DNA from: Kalmanozyma brasiliensis GHG001
Taxonomy: Eukaryota; Basidiomycota; Ustilaginomycetes; Ustilaginales
Direction of reading: 5' to 3'
Length of the DNA: 64,000 nt
Assembly (NCBI RefSeq): GCF_000497045.1
Contig: NW_015961957.1
Coordinates: forward strand, 62,001-126,000
This document shows positions 20,398-30,507 of this stretch, piece after piece. The notes below the pieces were generated by a model. The model searched no databases. It was not told the origin of the DNA and was given only the letters and a program-made list of their open reading frames with translations. Position numbers and translations under genes: made by a program. Each line of letters opens with the position of its first letter. The stretch's first letter is position 1.

Positions 20398-21828
20398 ATG
20401 TTTGGCTCGCTCACGCCTCTGATCCTTGCGGCCAGCGGGCTCAAGTCGAGCACAGGGATCGTGTTCAATCAGGCGTCCAAGCACGCAGCATACTCGCCAT
20501 CGCTGACGGTAGCGCTCTGCGAGACCATCAAGCTTTTTGCCTCGTTTGCACTCCTCACTCGAGCGCTGCATCAAGAGAGGACCGGAAACCTGTCCGCCTC
20601 GACGCTAAGCCAGACTGGGCAAGGCTATCTGCCGGTACGAGCCGACGATCTCGAGGCGCCGGATACAGAAGTCAAAGACAAGTCTCGATTTACGAGCAAC
20701 AACGATGGAGCGTCAGCGACCCACCGCAGTCCTTCTTTGCTAGAGAGTAGTCTGGACGACCATCTGCGGGTTCCGCCTACGCTCATGCAGCACGTCTTAT
20801 CGCAGATCTTCCAGATGCAAGGACTCCGGCTGATCGTGCCCGCCCTGATCTACGTGGTTCAAAACAACCTCTACTTGTACGCAGCCTCGGTGCTCGATCC
20901 TGCCTACTTCCAGGCGTTGTGGCAGATGCGCATCCTGATGAGCGCTCTGCTCACGTGCACGGTGCTCAAGAAGCGCATCCTCCCGCTGCAATGGCTCTGC
21001 ATTCTCGGCATCTTTGGCGGCGTCATGCTCGTCAAAGCGGCCACCTCGGCCCCGCGCGTTTCGCAGCAGCCAAGCCGAGTGGATGCCGGAGCAACGCTCT
21101 CAGCGTCGATCGCTCTGTGCGTGGCGGCACTCTTGAGTTCCACAGCCGGTGTCTTTCTCGAGTACATCTTTCGCGATCGCAAGGTCAATCTGTGGGCATC
21201 CAACGTTCAGCTTTCCTGCTTCTCGATACTTCCCGCCGCCAGCATTTTCATCTTTGGCAATTCCTCCAACAAGGCGGCAGTCTACCACGACCTTCATGCC
21301 AGTCTCTGGCCGACCGGAGCCATCCTTTGTCAATCGTTCAACGGCATGGTCATTGCGATTCTGCTCAAGAAGGCCGGGGTGCTTATTAACGATCTCACCT
21401 CGGCTGTTTCGATCGTGCTCACTTTCGCCCTCAACGAGATGCTCTTCCCGGCCTCGAGCACCATTGGCGGCGTCTCGGATGTCATGCTGGTCATTGTCGG
21501 CAGCGCCGTCATCCTTGCCTGCAGCGTCTCGTACAACCGATTGATAGAAGCACTGCCGAAACCCCGAGAGAGTCGCCCGCCATCCACCCTGGACCATGCT
21601 CTGCGCCAAAGTATCGACGTAGCCATCCACTCTCCCGCTTCGCCAGTCCGGTCTTTGTCGGCATCCTCCTCTGCTTCGTCACCCGTGGCCACCCCTCCGC
21701 CACATCAGCCAGCAGGCTACTTCCGCACCGCCAATCTCCAAAAGGACGACGAAAAGGGATACGAGTCTGCAGCGCTCATCCAAATGAGCGAGCTGCCCTT
21801 CCGAAGCTCTCTACGGTCCAGCCCCTGA
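20398..21828 (+). CDS. Golgi nucleotide-sugar transporter (UDP-galactose type), paralogue 1
   Basis: A 476-residue multi-pass transporter of the nucleotide-sugar transporter family (PF04142; the UDP-Gal/UDP-GlcNAc/CMP-Sia group), which exchanges a nucleotide sugar for a nucleoside monophosphate across the Golgi membrane. Family blocks in order are LKSSTGIVFNQASKHA, LIYVVQNNLYLYAASVLDPA, FQALWQMRILMSAL and FNGMVIAILLKKAGVLINDL, then SAVSIVLTFALNEMLFP. About ten membrane helices are expected. A hydrophilic insert (~residues 60-135) and a Ser/Pro-rich C-tail (~390-476) are extra. A close paralogue lies at 33204-34553. The substrate cannot be told from sequence. Confidence 0.92.
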   Translation: MFGSLTPLILAASGLKSSTGIVFNQASKHAAYSPSLTVALCETIKLFASFALLTRALHQERTGNLSASTLSQTGQGYLPVRADDLEAPDTEVKDKSRFTSNNDGASATHRSPSLLESSLDDHLRVPPTLMQHVLSQIFQMQGLRLIVPALIYVVQNNLYLYAASVLDPAYFQALWQMRILMSALLTCTVLKKRILPLQWLCILGIFGGVMLVKAATSAPRVSQQPSRVDAGATLSASIALCVAALLSSTAGVFLEYIFRDRKVNLWASNVQLSCFSILPAASIFIFGNSSNKAAVYHDLHASLWPTGAILCQSFNGMVIAILLKKAGVLINDLTSAVSIVLTFALNEMLFPASSTIGGVSDVMLVIVGSAVILACSVSYNRLIEALPKPRESRPPSTLDHALRQSIDVAIHSPASPVRSLSASSSASSPVATPPPHQPAGYFRTANLQKDDEKGYESAALIQMSELPFRSSLRSSP

Positions 21829-22044
21829 AACCGCCATGGTAATTGCTTGTCTCTCCTTGTATTCTAGCCTCCTTTTTATCATGTCATCGCATACTATGTT
21901 CACACACCGCGTGGCATCAGATTCATCTCGAGCCCTACGACGCCTTGGCTTGAGTGGCTCTTTCGTAAGCTGAGTGGTCTTCCTCATGCTCATCACACAC
22001 GTACTGCATCGTTGAAACCAGGACCAATCACTCGCATTGCATGC

Positions 22045-24957
22045 TCAGCTCCATGCTGCGGACTCGCTAGGTGTTCTCGTCCAGCTTGCTCTCCTCGCTG
22101 TTGGGACCGCCTTGATCGCCGCCCCACTCATCGAGCTGCCCCTCTGCCTGCTCTTGCCATAGACGTGCGAGGGCTTCACCGCCGATCCGATCCTTTCGAC
22201 ACTTCGCTCCGTCTTGCTTCGGTTCTGAACGAGCGCGTTCTCCACCAGGACCATCGGCTGCGTTTCGGGCAAGGTGATGCTGCGCGACAAGCCACGTTTG
22301 GTCGGAGGAGCAGCCATGCTTCGGGACGATGGCGGCTGCTCCGTCTTCCTCTTGCGTGGGGTGCCACCGTCACTTGCTTTTCCCTGCGGCCTTCCGGGTC
22401 TCTCCTCGTCCTCCTCCGTGATGGTCGGAATATCGACGGAGACGGTGGACCCGGAGAGGAACGGGTTTTTGGACTTGCTGTTGCTGCGTTTCAAACCGGT
22501 GCCCTTGGCGACAAGTGCGTTGCGCTTCGGGCCATCTAGAGCGCCTTCGTCTTTGATGGTGGCGGGGCGCTTCTTCACCGGCGACTCGGACCTGCTTCGA
22601 GCCTTGGCCGCCTTCGCTTTCGCCGCTGCCTTCCAAGACTCCGTCTGCGAACTTGCAACAAGGCCCGTTGTCGAACCTTGGTCAGATGCCGACCCGGCCC
22701 GTTCCATCTTGGCTGCAGCCGACACGGTCCTTCCCAGCTTGCCCTTCCTCGAGCCCAAGTTGACCGTGGTCACAGCTACGGCGGCCTTCTTCTTTTCCCT
22801 CTTTGCGAGCTTGCGCTGCTCCTCCAGATAGTCTCTGAACTTGGCCCACGTGTGGCTGCCGACGATCTGCTCGATGGCCCTTGCTTCCGCGGGAGCTGCG
22901 TCGTCGACCTTCTTGGTGGGGAAGAGCGAGAGTGCTGCACGTTGAAGATCGCCCTGGATCCACACGTCAAAGACGTCTTCCCACTCGCGAGCCGGGTTGG
23001 GAAAGTCGTAGTTGAACAAGATGGTGCGGATGGGGCAGGTGGGATCGTGAATTTCGGGCTCCTCGTCCTCGTTTTCTTCGTCTTGAGGATCGGCAGAGCC
23101 GCTGCGACCGATCTTTCCGAGCTTGTCGCGTGCTGCTTTCGAGTCCTTGGCTCGCTTCTTGTCAGCGCCGTCTTCGGCAGTGCTGCTCTCGTCTTCGTCC
23201 TCTGACGAGTAGATGAGCCACTCGTCCTGGGCATGACAGGCCTTGGCAAACTCCCGGACGATCCGTTTGGTGCCTGGTACTTTGAGACTGGTGCCGGCGA
23301 CGATGAGAAGATCCGGAGGCAGCGGTTTCAGCCTGGGAGGTCGTGTTGCTTTCTTCTTTGGTGACATGACGGGCTCTGCGATGCTGTTGCTGATGCTTCT
23401 GCCTGCAGCTGTAGCAGGCTGAGAAGACAGAATCGATGGACCGGCGTCGTCACCTTCCTCAGCAAAGGCGCGCGACAGGATGTCATCCTTCGAGTCTGTA
23501 GTAGATAGGAAGGCCCCAAGCTGAGAATCGACCGCACCCTCCGAGTCGGCACTCATGTCTGCGTTGGCCCGATCTTCCTCGTCTTTGACCAATGCCAGCT
23601 CCTTTCGCTGATGCATTTCAAGCTGAAGCTTGGCCGCTTCCTTCGCCTCTTTGCGCTCGCGAGCGCGCGTCTCGGCGGCCGACTCAGGTACAGGTGGCTC
23701 GTTGGGGTCCCTGAGGCCGAGAATGTCGCGTTGAAGACATTGACCGACGCGCTCCGCGCCTTCGTTCTGGCCCCCATAGAGGACAATGTCGACCTTCATC
23801 CTGCCCACACCTCGCGACCGCATGCCGTTGGAGGTACGCACTTCGTCGGCAGTCTCGCACCGCGGGCAAGGGACAGCCTCGCCATTCTGAAGCAGCTCGA
23901 TGGCGTGCTTGCTTTCCTCGTGGCCCAAAGAGGCAGATCCTTCGCGCGAGGAAGGTGACATGTCTCGATAGTCGGCTCTGTGGTGGACCGTGTTGCCAAG
24001 CATGAGCTTGTGATTGCACAGAGCGCAAGTGAGCGTCTGGAGGGTTCCATGGAGCGGAATGGTTCGAGGAAACATGGGTCGTCGCGCGAGCTCCTTTTGC
24101 TCCTCTCGCTCCTGCTCCTTTTGAGCGAAGATGAGATGCGAATCGGACTTGGAGCGCGAGAAGGCGGAAGTCCCGAGCCTCTTGCGCTTTCCCAATGCGC
24201 GGACTGTGGTGGTGGAGTCGCCAGCTTCGCCGAGCCCAAAGGTGAGGCCGGCTTTCTCCTCGAGGCCATCGATGTTTTGGGTGTAGACACGCTGGAGCCG
24301 ACCCTCGTCATCGAGACGCTTAAGGAAGCGATGAAAGATGGTGGGTTCTGCTTCGTCGGCGAGCCTCTTGAGCTCGGCTACCATTGAGTAGAAGAGAGCG
24401 GACGTGGACTCGGAGCTGAACAGACGAGCGTCGAAGAGGTCTTTGCCAGAAGAGAGCCCTGCGGTAGGATGCTTCTCCTTGAGCTTCTTGAATAGACCGT
24501 GTGCTGATCGGAAGTCGGGGATGTTTGCTGGCGAAGAGACCGAGATCCCTGCGCCGCAGATGACAGCGATGCGGCGTGCACCGGACACGGCTTCATAGAG
24601 GCGAGCCAGGTCACGATCTACATCTTTGGACGGCTGAGCAAAGGGTGGCACGGCAATATCGCTGGGCAAGTCATACTTGAGCGCTTTGAGGTCGGAAGTA
24701 GAGCCGGCACTCGCGGTGGTCTGTGGCGAGTTGGTGCTGCTAGGCTTTGGTGTATCGTCGCGCAAGAGATTGGCAACAGCCATACTCTGTACACGGCGTG
24801 AAAGTCGACGCGAAGATCCTTGACCAGACAAAGGCGTGCTGGATCCGGACGAGGAAGAGGATGACGATTCCACCGCTGTGTTGTCCAAGGACATTCGTGG
24901 ACGAGGCTCTGGCGGGAGCGAGACGTTGCCGTCCACGGGAATGTTGACGACGATCAT
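22045..24957 (-). CDS. hst4: Sirtuin of the Hst3/Hst4 class (NAD-dependent histone deacetylase)
   Basis: A 970-residue nuclear-type sirtuin. Catalytic elements: GAGIS at 135-139 and IPDFR at 146-150 (NAD binding), TQNIDG at 226-231, the general-base His303 in PLHG, and zinc cysteines C311/C314 and C364/C367. GVGRMKVDIVLYG (383-395) is the signature of the class containing yeast Hst3/Hst4, which deacetylate H3K56. GTSLKVPG lies at 555-562. The catalytic core is split by two large charged inserts (about 240-297 and 412-545), and a long Ser/Lys-rich tail fills residues ~720-970. The start is the first ATG, since the frame extends upstream only through TTG. In-family relation is clear; choosing Hst4 over Hst3 is a guess. 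Confidence 0.88.
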   Translation of the reverse strand: MIVVNIPVDGNVSLPPEPRPRMSLDNTAVESSSSSSSGSSTPLSGQGSSRRLSRRVQSMAVANLLRDDTPKPSSTNSPQTTASAGSTSDLKALKYDLPSDIAVPPFAQPSKDVDRDLARLYEAVSGARRIAVICGAGISVSSPANIPDFRSAHGLFKKLKEKHPTAGLSSGKDLFDARLFSSESTSALFYSMVAELKRLADEAEPTIFHRFLKRLDDEGRLQRVYTQNIDGLEEKAGLTFGLGEAGDSTTTVRALGKRKRLGTSAFSRSKSDSHLIFAQKEQEREEQKELARRPMFPRTIPLHGTLQTLTCALCNHKLMLGNTVHHRADYRDMSPSSREGSASLGHEESKHAIELLQNGEAVPCPRCETADEVRTSNGMRSRGVGRMKVDIVLYGGQNEGAERVGQCLQRDILGLRDPNEPPVPESAAETRARERKEAKEAAKLQLEMHQRKELALVKDEEDRANADMSADSEGAVDSQLGAFLSTTDSKDDILSRAFAEEGDDAGPSILSSQPATAAGRSISNSIAEPVMSPKKKATRPPRLKPLPPDLLIVAGTSLKVPGTKRIVREFAKACHAQDEWLIYSSEDEDESSTAEDGADKKRAKDSKAARDKLGKIGRSGSADPQDEENEDEEPEIHDPTCPIRTILFNYDFPNPAREWEDVFDVWIQGDLQRAALSLFPTKKVDDAAPAEARAIEQIVGSHTWAKFRDYLEEQRKLAKREKKKAAVAVTTVNLGSRKGKLGRTVSAAAKMERAGSASDQGSTTGLVASSQTESWKAAAKAKAAKARSRSESPVKKRPATIKDEGALDGPKRNALVAKGTGLKRSNSKSKNPFLSGSTVSVDIPTITEEDEERPGRPQGKASDGGTPRKRKTEQPPSSRSMAAPPTKRGLSRSITLPETQPMVLVENALVQNRSKTERSVERIGSAVKPSHVYGKSRQRGSSMSGAAIKAVPTARRASWTRTPSESAAWS

Positions 24958-26215
24958 GGCTGCAAGTTCCTGCAACTCACTGGTCTGAAGTTGGAGGTGA
25001 GGCGAGCTTGGTGTAACTAGCGTAATGCGGTCAGCTTCGACATGCGAGATGAATAGTTGGAGGTGATGGCGTTGATTCCAGGATGGCCAACAAGGATGCT
25101 GGTCCCAATGCGGAGCGAGCCTTTACTTGGGAGAGGAAAGGCCCCAGCAAAGCAAGCGGACAGTGGCGGAGGATGATGGTCGAATGCAAGGTGGAAGCAA
25201 GTAAGTTGGCCAAGGAGCAAGCCCCGCTCCTCGTGTGATTTTAGAAATCAAAGCTCAGAACAAAAACACCCACACCCACAACAGCACAAATGTCGACTCG
25301 AGACTCGCCCGCTCGCATTCACCCGCGTGGTGACAAAGCTACCCAGCGCGAGAGAGAGAGTGGTAGACGCTGCCATGGCCATGACCCTCTGCCCTTCGCT
25401 GCTCAGAGTCGGCCTCGATGCTTGATGGGCGCTCATAATGTCGGCAAGATCCCGGCTCAGTTCTGTCTCCTGATCAAAGTTGATCACGCACTTGGCCTCC
25501 CAGACAGTGTCTGAGCTCGGTTGGCGATGCCACGACGGATGTGCCGGCGCTGTGGCTCGCAACTTGACTCACGCAGCTATTGCCACCTTGCTGCTTCGAT
25601 ACAATCACATGAAGACCACACACCGGCGCAGTGCAGCCACTCGGCCGCGCCGGATTCAGTTGCTCGCTCTTTCCGATCACATCCTGTTCGGTTGGTCCGT
25701 TGCTTGCAGCCACTTCTCTTGCCGACGGATCACGGCACGATTCCTTTGCAAATTCTTTCTCACGCCACACTTGTTCGCCTATGCTGTTGAAGCAGACGAA
25801 AGTGATGCCTCGCATGCCGCACGTCGCGCGTTTTCTTCTCGCTCAGCGTGACGCGACGCCTCTGTTGTTGTGCCTGCCTGCTCCGGCGTCTCCGCTGCAG
25901 GGATCAGCTCAAATTCCAGATGGGCTTCATGTTGGACCCTGTTCAAGGCTTCTTGCTTGCCCGTCAATCAACACTACAAATCCCCAGTGAGTGTGAGACC
26001 TTGTACATGCACATCCTGGACAAAATTTGAGCTTGGCAGCGTTCCGGTTCGGCCTTGTTCGGAAGGGAAATCCTCCACCCAGCGCACGGAGCAAGCTCTT
26101 TCCCCGCACTTTTTGGCTGGGACATGAGCTTGTTTCAATGCCGTTGCTCCTTCCCTTCTCCTCTACAGCTCGCCCGGATCAGTACACTATCTCCTATCGA
26201 CCGTCTCAAAGCAAC
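24958..26215. promoter_or_regulatory. Divergent intergenic region, sirtuin / isochorismatase-like gene
   Basis: About 1.26 kb. ORFs up to 141 codons on both strands have no recognisable content. Close to the sirtuin start, minus-strand GTGAGT followed by CAG could be a leader intron. Nothing else recognised. Confidence 0.5.
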
Positions 26216-27014
26216 ATGGCAAGCGCAGCTTTCAGAACCGCTCGCATCGAGCTTCCCAAGACCGCCTTCTTCCTCTGCGACATGCAAGAGAGGTTCAAGA
26301 CCGCCATCGCCAACTTTGACCTCATCACCAACACCTCGGCTCGCATGCTCAAGGCGGCCAAGATCCTCGATGTCCCTGTCTTTACCACAGAGCAGAACCC
26401 GAAAGGTCAGTTGCTGCCTTTGCCCTTCGCGCAATCGCCGATGATGTTGTGACTGACTCAAACCCGTATCCTTGACTCTGATCTTCATGATTCAGCGCTC
26501 GGCGCTACCGTCGCACCCTTGAGCGACCTGCTCAAAGACCTCCCGGAAGTATCGACGAAAGCTATTCATCCCAAGACCAGGTTCAGCATGGACCTCCCCG
26601 ACATCACCGACAAGTGGCTCAAGAGCGCAGGCAACATTCAGCACGTCGTCATCTTTGGCATCGAGTCGCATGTCTGTGTGCTCCAGACCACCCTCGACCT
26701 GCTCGACAAAGGCATTCAGGTACACGTAATCAAGGACGGCGTATCCAGCTGCAATGTTGGCGAGATCGACGTTGCTCTCGAGAGGCTGCGCGACTCTGGC
26801 GCAAAGATCACCACCTCCGAGTCCATTCTATTCCAGTTGCTTGTCGATGCGTCTCATCCCAAGTTCAAGGCCATCTCTGGGCTGATCGTGAGTAGTCATT
26901 GCCTCAAATGCCAGGATCTTCCGTCTGACACGCTCTTGCCTTCTACGTGCACAGAAAGAGGAAAAGGAGCAGATCAAGGAAGCTGTCAATGCGCTTGGTC
27001 TCGCCAAGTATTAG
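26216..27014 (+). CDS. Isochorismatase-like cysteine hydrolase (ISOC1/YcaC-type)
   Basis: A 213-residue hydrolase in three exons: 26216-26405, 26496-26887 and 26955-27014, with introns of 90 and 67 nt and normal GT-AG ends (GTCAGT; GTGAGT). The catalytic triad of the superfamily is present: Asp22 in FFLCDMQERF, Lys90 in HPKTRFSMD, and the nucleophile Cys124 in FGIESHVCVLQTTLDL. Length and order match the ISOC1-like group of eukaryotic isochorismatase-domain proteins, whose substrates are mostly unknown. Real isochorismate hydrolysis is not implied. Without splicing the frame would break after residue 63, so the intron calls are well supported. It is followed by Ku80 on the same strand. Confidence 0.88.
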
Positions 27015-27050
27015 TATCAGATCATGTCATCGAGAAACTACAGACCATTC

Positions 27051-27098
27051 GAACACATCCGTCACGTCTCCATAGAACACATCCGTCACGTCTCCATA
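27051..27098 (+). repeat. 24-bp perfect tandem duplication
   Basis: A 24-bp unit starting GAACACATCCGTCACG is present twice in a row (27051-27074, 27075-27098). It lies between the isochorismatase-like gene and Ku80, in the 3' flank of the former and the promoter zone of the latter. Confidence 0.85.
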
Positions 27099-27389
27099 AG
27101 AAAGGATGCTTTCGTCTCGGCCAAGTCGGTGTGTGCTGCTGTACCAGTGAGCGAGTGATAAGGGAGCAGGTGCTGCCGAGGCGTCTCAGAAAAGTGTTGG
27201 ACTCGAGTGACTTTTTGGTGGAGACCTTTACGCGTTGGCTGCGCAGCAACAAATTCGAGCTGAGTCGGAATCGACAGAACCAACACCTCGAGGTCTTCCT
27301 TCCTCCCTCGCTCCGTTCCTTCATCATTACCAGCTCTCAGCTCGTCTGCATATACCCCTGGTCATGGTCATTCCTGAACACATCGCAAC

Positions 27390-29849
27390 ATGAGTGTCGA
27401 ATCCAACACCATCACCCTCTTCGTCCTCGACATCTCCTCCCGCATGGGCGAGACCCGCCAAGTCGAGGAATCCATTGTCACCGAGAACCAGACCGTCGAA
27501 CGACGCACTCGGTCCACCACGCATCTGCAATGGATCTGCGAATTCGTCTCTGCACGCATAGCTGAGATCATTCTGCGCGGTCTCAAAACTACTCGCGTCG
27601 GTATCATCGCTTACGGTTCGCCACGCACCCACAACTCTATCCCTAACAATCCCGACTACGAAGGCATCGATGAGATCTTCTGGCCCGCGCTTCCCACGCT
27701 CGACACGTTGGATCTCGTCCAGAGTCTTCGCGCAGTGCATCCTGACCAACAGTCGCGCGTCGCAGACCCTCTGGCTGCGCTCGTCGACGCAGTGCAGCTA
27801 TCGTCTGATCCACAAAAGGGCGGCATCAAGCCTTCACAGAAGACCACCTGGAAGCGCACAATCTATCTCGTCACAGACGGTCAATCCGAATTCACTCTGG
27901 ACGGCTCGGACTCGATCGGCAGAAAGTTTGAAGAGGAGAATATCGCGTTGCGTCTTCTGGGAGTTGACTTCGACGATCCCGAGTCTGGCCTCAAGCTCGA
28001 AGGCAAAACCAAGATCAAACTCAAGAACGAGCGCTTCTGGCAAAAGTTCCTCGCGACCATTCCCAATGCTGGATTCGCGACGGCTGCCTCGGCGATCGCC
28101 CAGTCCACTATGCCAAACGTCCAAGTCACAAGACCGGCTCCCTCAAAGACCGTGCTCAGCTTTGGCGATCCGGAAGACTTAGCTTCCAATGGATCATTCC
28201 AGATCCCCATTGGTCTGTACAAGATGACCGACCCAGCTCGACCTATGACCCAGGCCAAGATCTCCAAGCTGGCACGAGAGAGCGCAGGCGCTGCAAGGGA
28301 GCGCGAACGAGAGGAAGCACGTCGCCACCATCTCAACCCTACCTCCACCCCCGTAGCGCTGAAGAAGGAGGAGCTTCCCGAGTCCCCCGTTGTCTATCGT
28401 GCCGATCTCAAGAGAGAATACTTCCTCCTCGACCAGCTCTCTGCCGTCGCAAACTCCAGCAAGGAGCCGGAACCGCTGCCGCCCGAGTCCGATGAAAGCT
28501 TCACGAGGGCATGGAAGCTCGGCGCCAGTCTCATCCCGGTCCCCGACGAGAATTTTGGCGTCATGGAGACGCGCAAGAGCATGGAGGTTCTTCACTTCTT
28601 CACTGCTGCCGCCTACAGGAGGGAGTACAACATGGATCAGATCTGGTATGTCTTTGCCGATCATGCCCAGGTCAAGGCACAGCTGCAACTTTCGACGCTC
28701 ATCAGGGCCATGGCGGAGATGGATGTGCTGGCCGTGGTCAGGTTTGTCAGGAAAGATGGCGCCGAGCCGGAGCTGGGTATCCTCAAACCACAGGTGGAAA
28801 CGCACAACGAGTACCTTTTCTATTCGAAAGCACCTTTCCGAGAGGATCTGCGCAGGTTTCCCTTCCCGCCGCTCGACAGGATCATCACTACAGAAGGAAT
28901 CGAGCTTCGCCAAGGGCCGACCATCCCGGACGACGCAGATCAGCAGAGCATGGATGCTTTTGTTGACAGCCTCGAATTGCCGGACGGTTGGTTCGACGTA
29001 CTGGATTCGTACAATCCCGCCATCCACGGCTTGAAGACCGCCGTTCGCCACCGATTCGTCCATCCGGAAACCAAGGATCTCCCTGGTCCGCATCCAGAAC
29101 TGGTCAAGTTCCTCGAAGCACCTTACGATGTTAGGAAGGCTGCAACAGCAGCAGCACAAGAGTGCCGCGACCGATTCAAGATCGCCTACGTACCACCCAA
29201 GGGTAATGCCGATCGAAAGAAGCGCACTCTCAACGCGATGCAAGAAGATGCGAGGGAGCGACCTCGAGCCTCTGCATCCTCTGCCCCAGCAGCGACAGCC
29301 GCAGAGGATGGAGAGGCGAGGAAGGTCGCCAGATATGAAGCTGCCCCACCAGAAGAAGCGCAAAAGAGGCGCATTGTACTCGACGAGGACTCGGACGTCA
29401 CCGAAGACGAAGGCGATGCTGCTGCGACCGCCAAGATCGAGCCACCATCCCAGCAGCCTGCAGCCTCCTCGTCCAAGCAACATCTCCTCCGACTCTCTGA
29501 CCCGGTCAAGCATCTACACGAGCTGGTCGAGAAGGACGACGTCACCTCCGCGATCAACTCCCTCGAGTCCACCCTCTACCATCTGGTGGGCGAGGAGAAG
29601 TACGACGCGGCAGCAGAGTGCCTGAGCGCGGGCAAGAAGGTGGCGCAGGAGTACGAAGAGGCGATCAAATGGAATTCGTTCATCCGCACATTCAAGAAGA
29701 TGCTGCTCAGAGACCACAGAACGTTCTGGGATGGTACGATCAAGGGGCACCTCGAGTACGGCCTGGTGACGGCGGAGGAGGATGAGGCCGGCCAGTCGGA
29801 TGTCATTGGGGACGATGCGAGGGAGTTTGTCGACACCGACGAAGTTTGA
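27390..29849 (+). CDS. KU80: Ku80 subunit of the Ku DNA-end-binding heterodimer
   Basis: An 819-residue intronless protein. With Ku70 it binds DNA double-strand ends for non-homologous end joining and acts at telomeres. The N-terminal von Willebrand-A-like domain (about 1-230) starts TITLFVLDISSRMG and contains TTRVGIIAYGS. The Ku core beta-barrel lies about 240-560, with FFTAAAYRREYNMDQIWYVF and NEYLFYSKAPFREDLRRFPF. An acidic/Ser-rich linker follows (~620-700), then a C-terminal helical domain of the Ku80 type with LVEKDDVTSAINSLESTLYH. Length is slightly above the animal protein (~730). The ATG is the first in frame, 375 bp after the preceding gene. Confidence 0.93.
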   Translation: MSVESNTITLFVLDISSRMGETRQVEESIVTENQTVERRTRSTTHLQWICEFVSARIAEIILRGLKTTRVGIIAYGSPRTHNSIPNNPDYEGIDEIFWPALPTLDTLDLVQSLRAVHPDQQSRVADPLAALVDAVQLSSDPQKGGIKPSQKTTWKRTIYLVTDGQSEFTLDGSDSIGRKFEEENIALRLLGVDFDDPESGLKLEGKTKIKLKNERFWQKFLATIPNAGFATAASAIAQSTMPNVQVTRPAPSKTVLSFGDPEDLASNGSFQIPIGLYKMTDPARPMTQAKISKLARESAGAAREREREEARRHHLNPTSTPVALKKEELPESPVVYRADLKREYFLLDQLSAVANSSKEPEPLPPESDESFTRAWKLGASLIPVPDENFGVMETRKSMEVLHFFTAAAYRREYNMDQIWYVFADHAQVKAQLQLSTLIRAMAEMDVLAVVRFVRKDGAEPELGILKPQVETHNEYLFYSKAPFREDLRRFPFPPLDRIITTEGIELRQGPTIPDDADQQSMDAFVDSLELPDGWFDVLDSYNPAIHGLKTAVRHRFVHPETKDLPGPHPELVKFLEAPYDVRKAATAAAQECRDRFKIAYVPPKGNADRKKRTLNAMQEDARERPRASASSAPAATAAEDGEARKVARYEAAPPEEAQKRRIVLDEDSDVTEDEGDAAATAKIEPPSQQPAASSSKQHLLRLSDPVKHLHELVEKDDVTSAINSLESTLYHLVGEEKYDAAAECLSAGKKVAQEYEEAIKWNSFIRTFKKMLLRDHRTFWDGTIKGHLEYGLVTAEEDEAGQSDVIGDDAREFVDTDEV

Positions 29850-30507
29850 CGTTAGAGGTCTCTCGACCGCTGCTGGGCCAGGATCGCCGGCACCTTGACT
29901 CGGTTCGAATTACTCTGCACATCTCCTTGCTGTGTGCATATCATCATGTCGCCTCTGCTTGACGACCCGTCCCGCGCCTGATGATCCTCCTCGCAATGGA
30001 TTCCGCTGACCTTGGTGGCCAGTCACAGGTAGGACGCTGAGACTGCAACGAAACCTGCTTCCGCTGCTGCACAGAATGTTAGACCTATTGCGTAGGCGAT
30101 TTGCAGCCTCGAGAGTGTGCCATTCGTACAAGATCACTGCTACGCCATTCGCATGCACCATACAAGGCAATCGCAGGTCTGAGTAGTCTTGTCAAGTGAG
30201 TTGACTTGTTTCCGAATGGCAGGCTGTTCTTGATGATGCTCTCGAGCAGGCTCTTGCCCCTTGCACAGCTGAAACCGAGACCGGCCGACTCTCACACCTG
30301 TCTCCTCTAACTTAACGCGTGTGCAGGCAGCGCTCTGTCGTTGCTCCTCCATCTTCGACAGGGTCCAGCCTCGGGCAACGCGTTCGGGTTGCGGATTACC
30401 GGAAGAAACCAGCTCAGGCGAATTCTTACTTGCCCTAGTGTTCTCGATCGTGTTGTGCGTTGCTCCTCTTGCTGCTTGTTTGCGATCCACCACGCCATGC
30501 TTGCATT
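29850..30507. other. Intergenic, Ku80 / GT90
   Basis: About 660 bp with no recognised gene. Near its end an ATG at 30497 opens a five-codon upstream ORF that ends at 30514 and overlaps the first in-frame ATG of the GT90 gene (30508). Confidence 0.55.

Noticed and set aside
24958..24975. Six-residue N-terminal extension of the sirtuin
   Set aside because: It depends on a TTG start; the ATG at 24957 is used instead.
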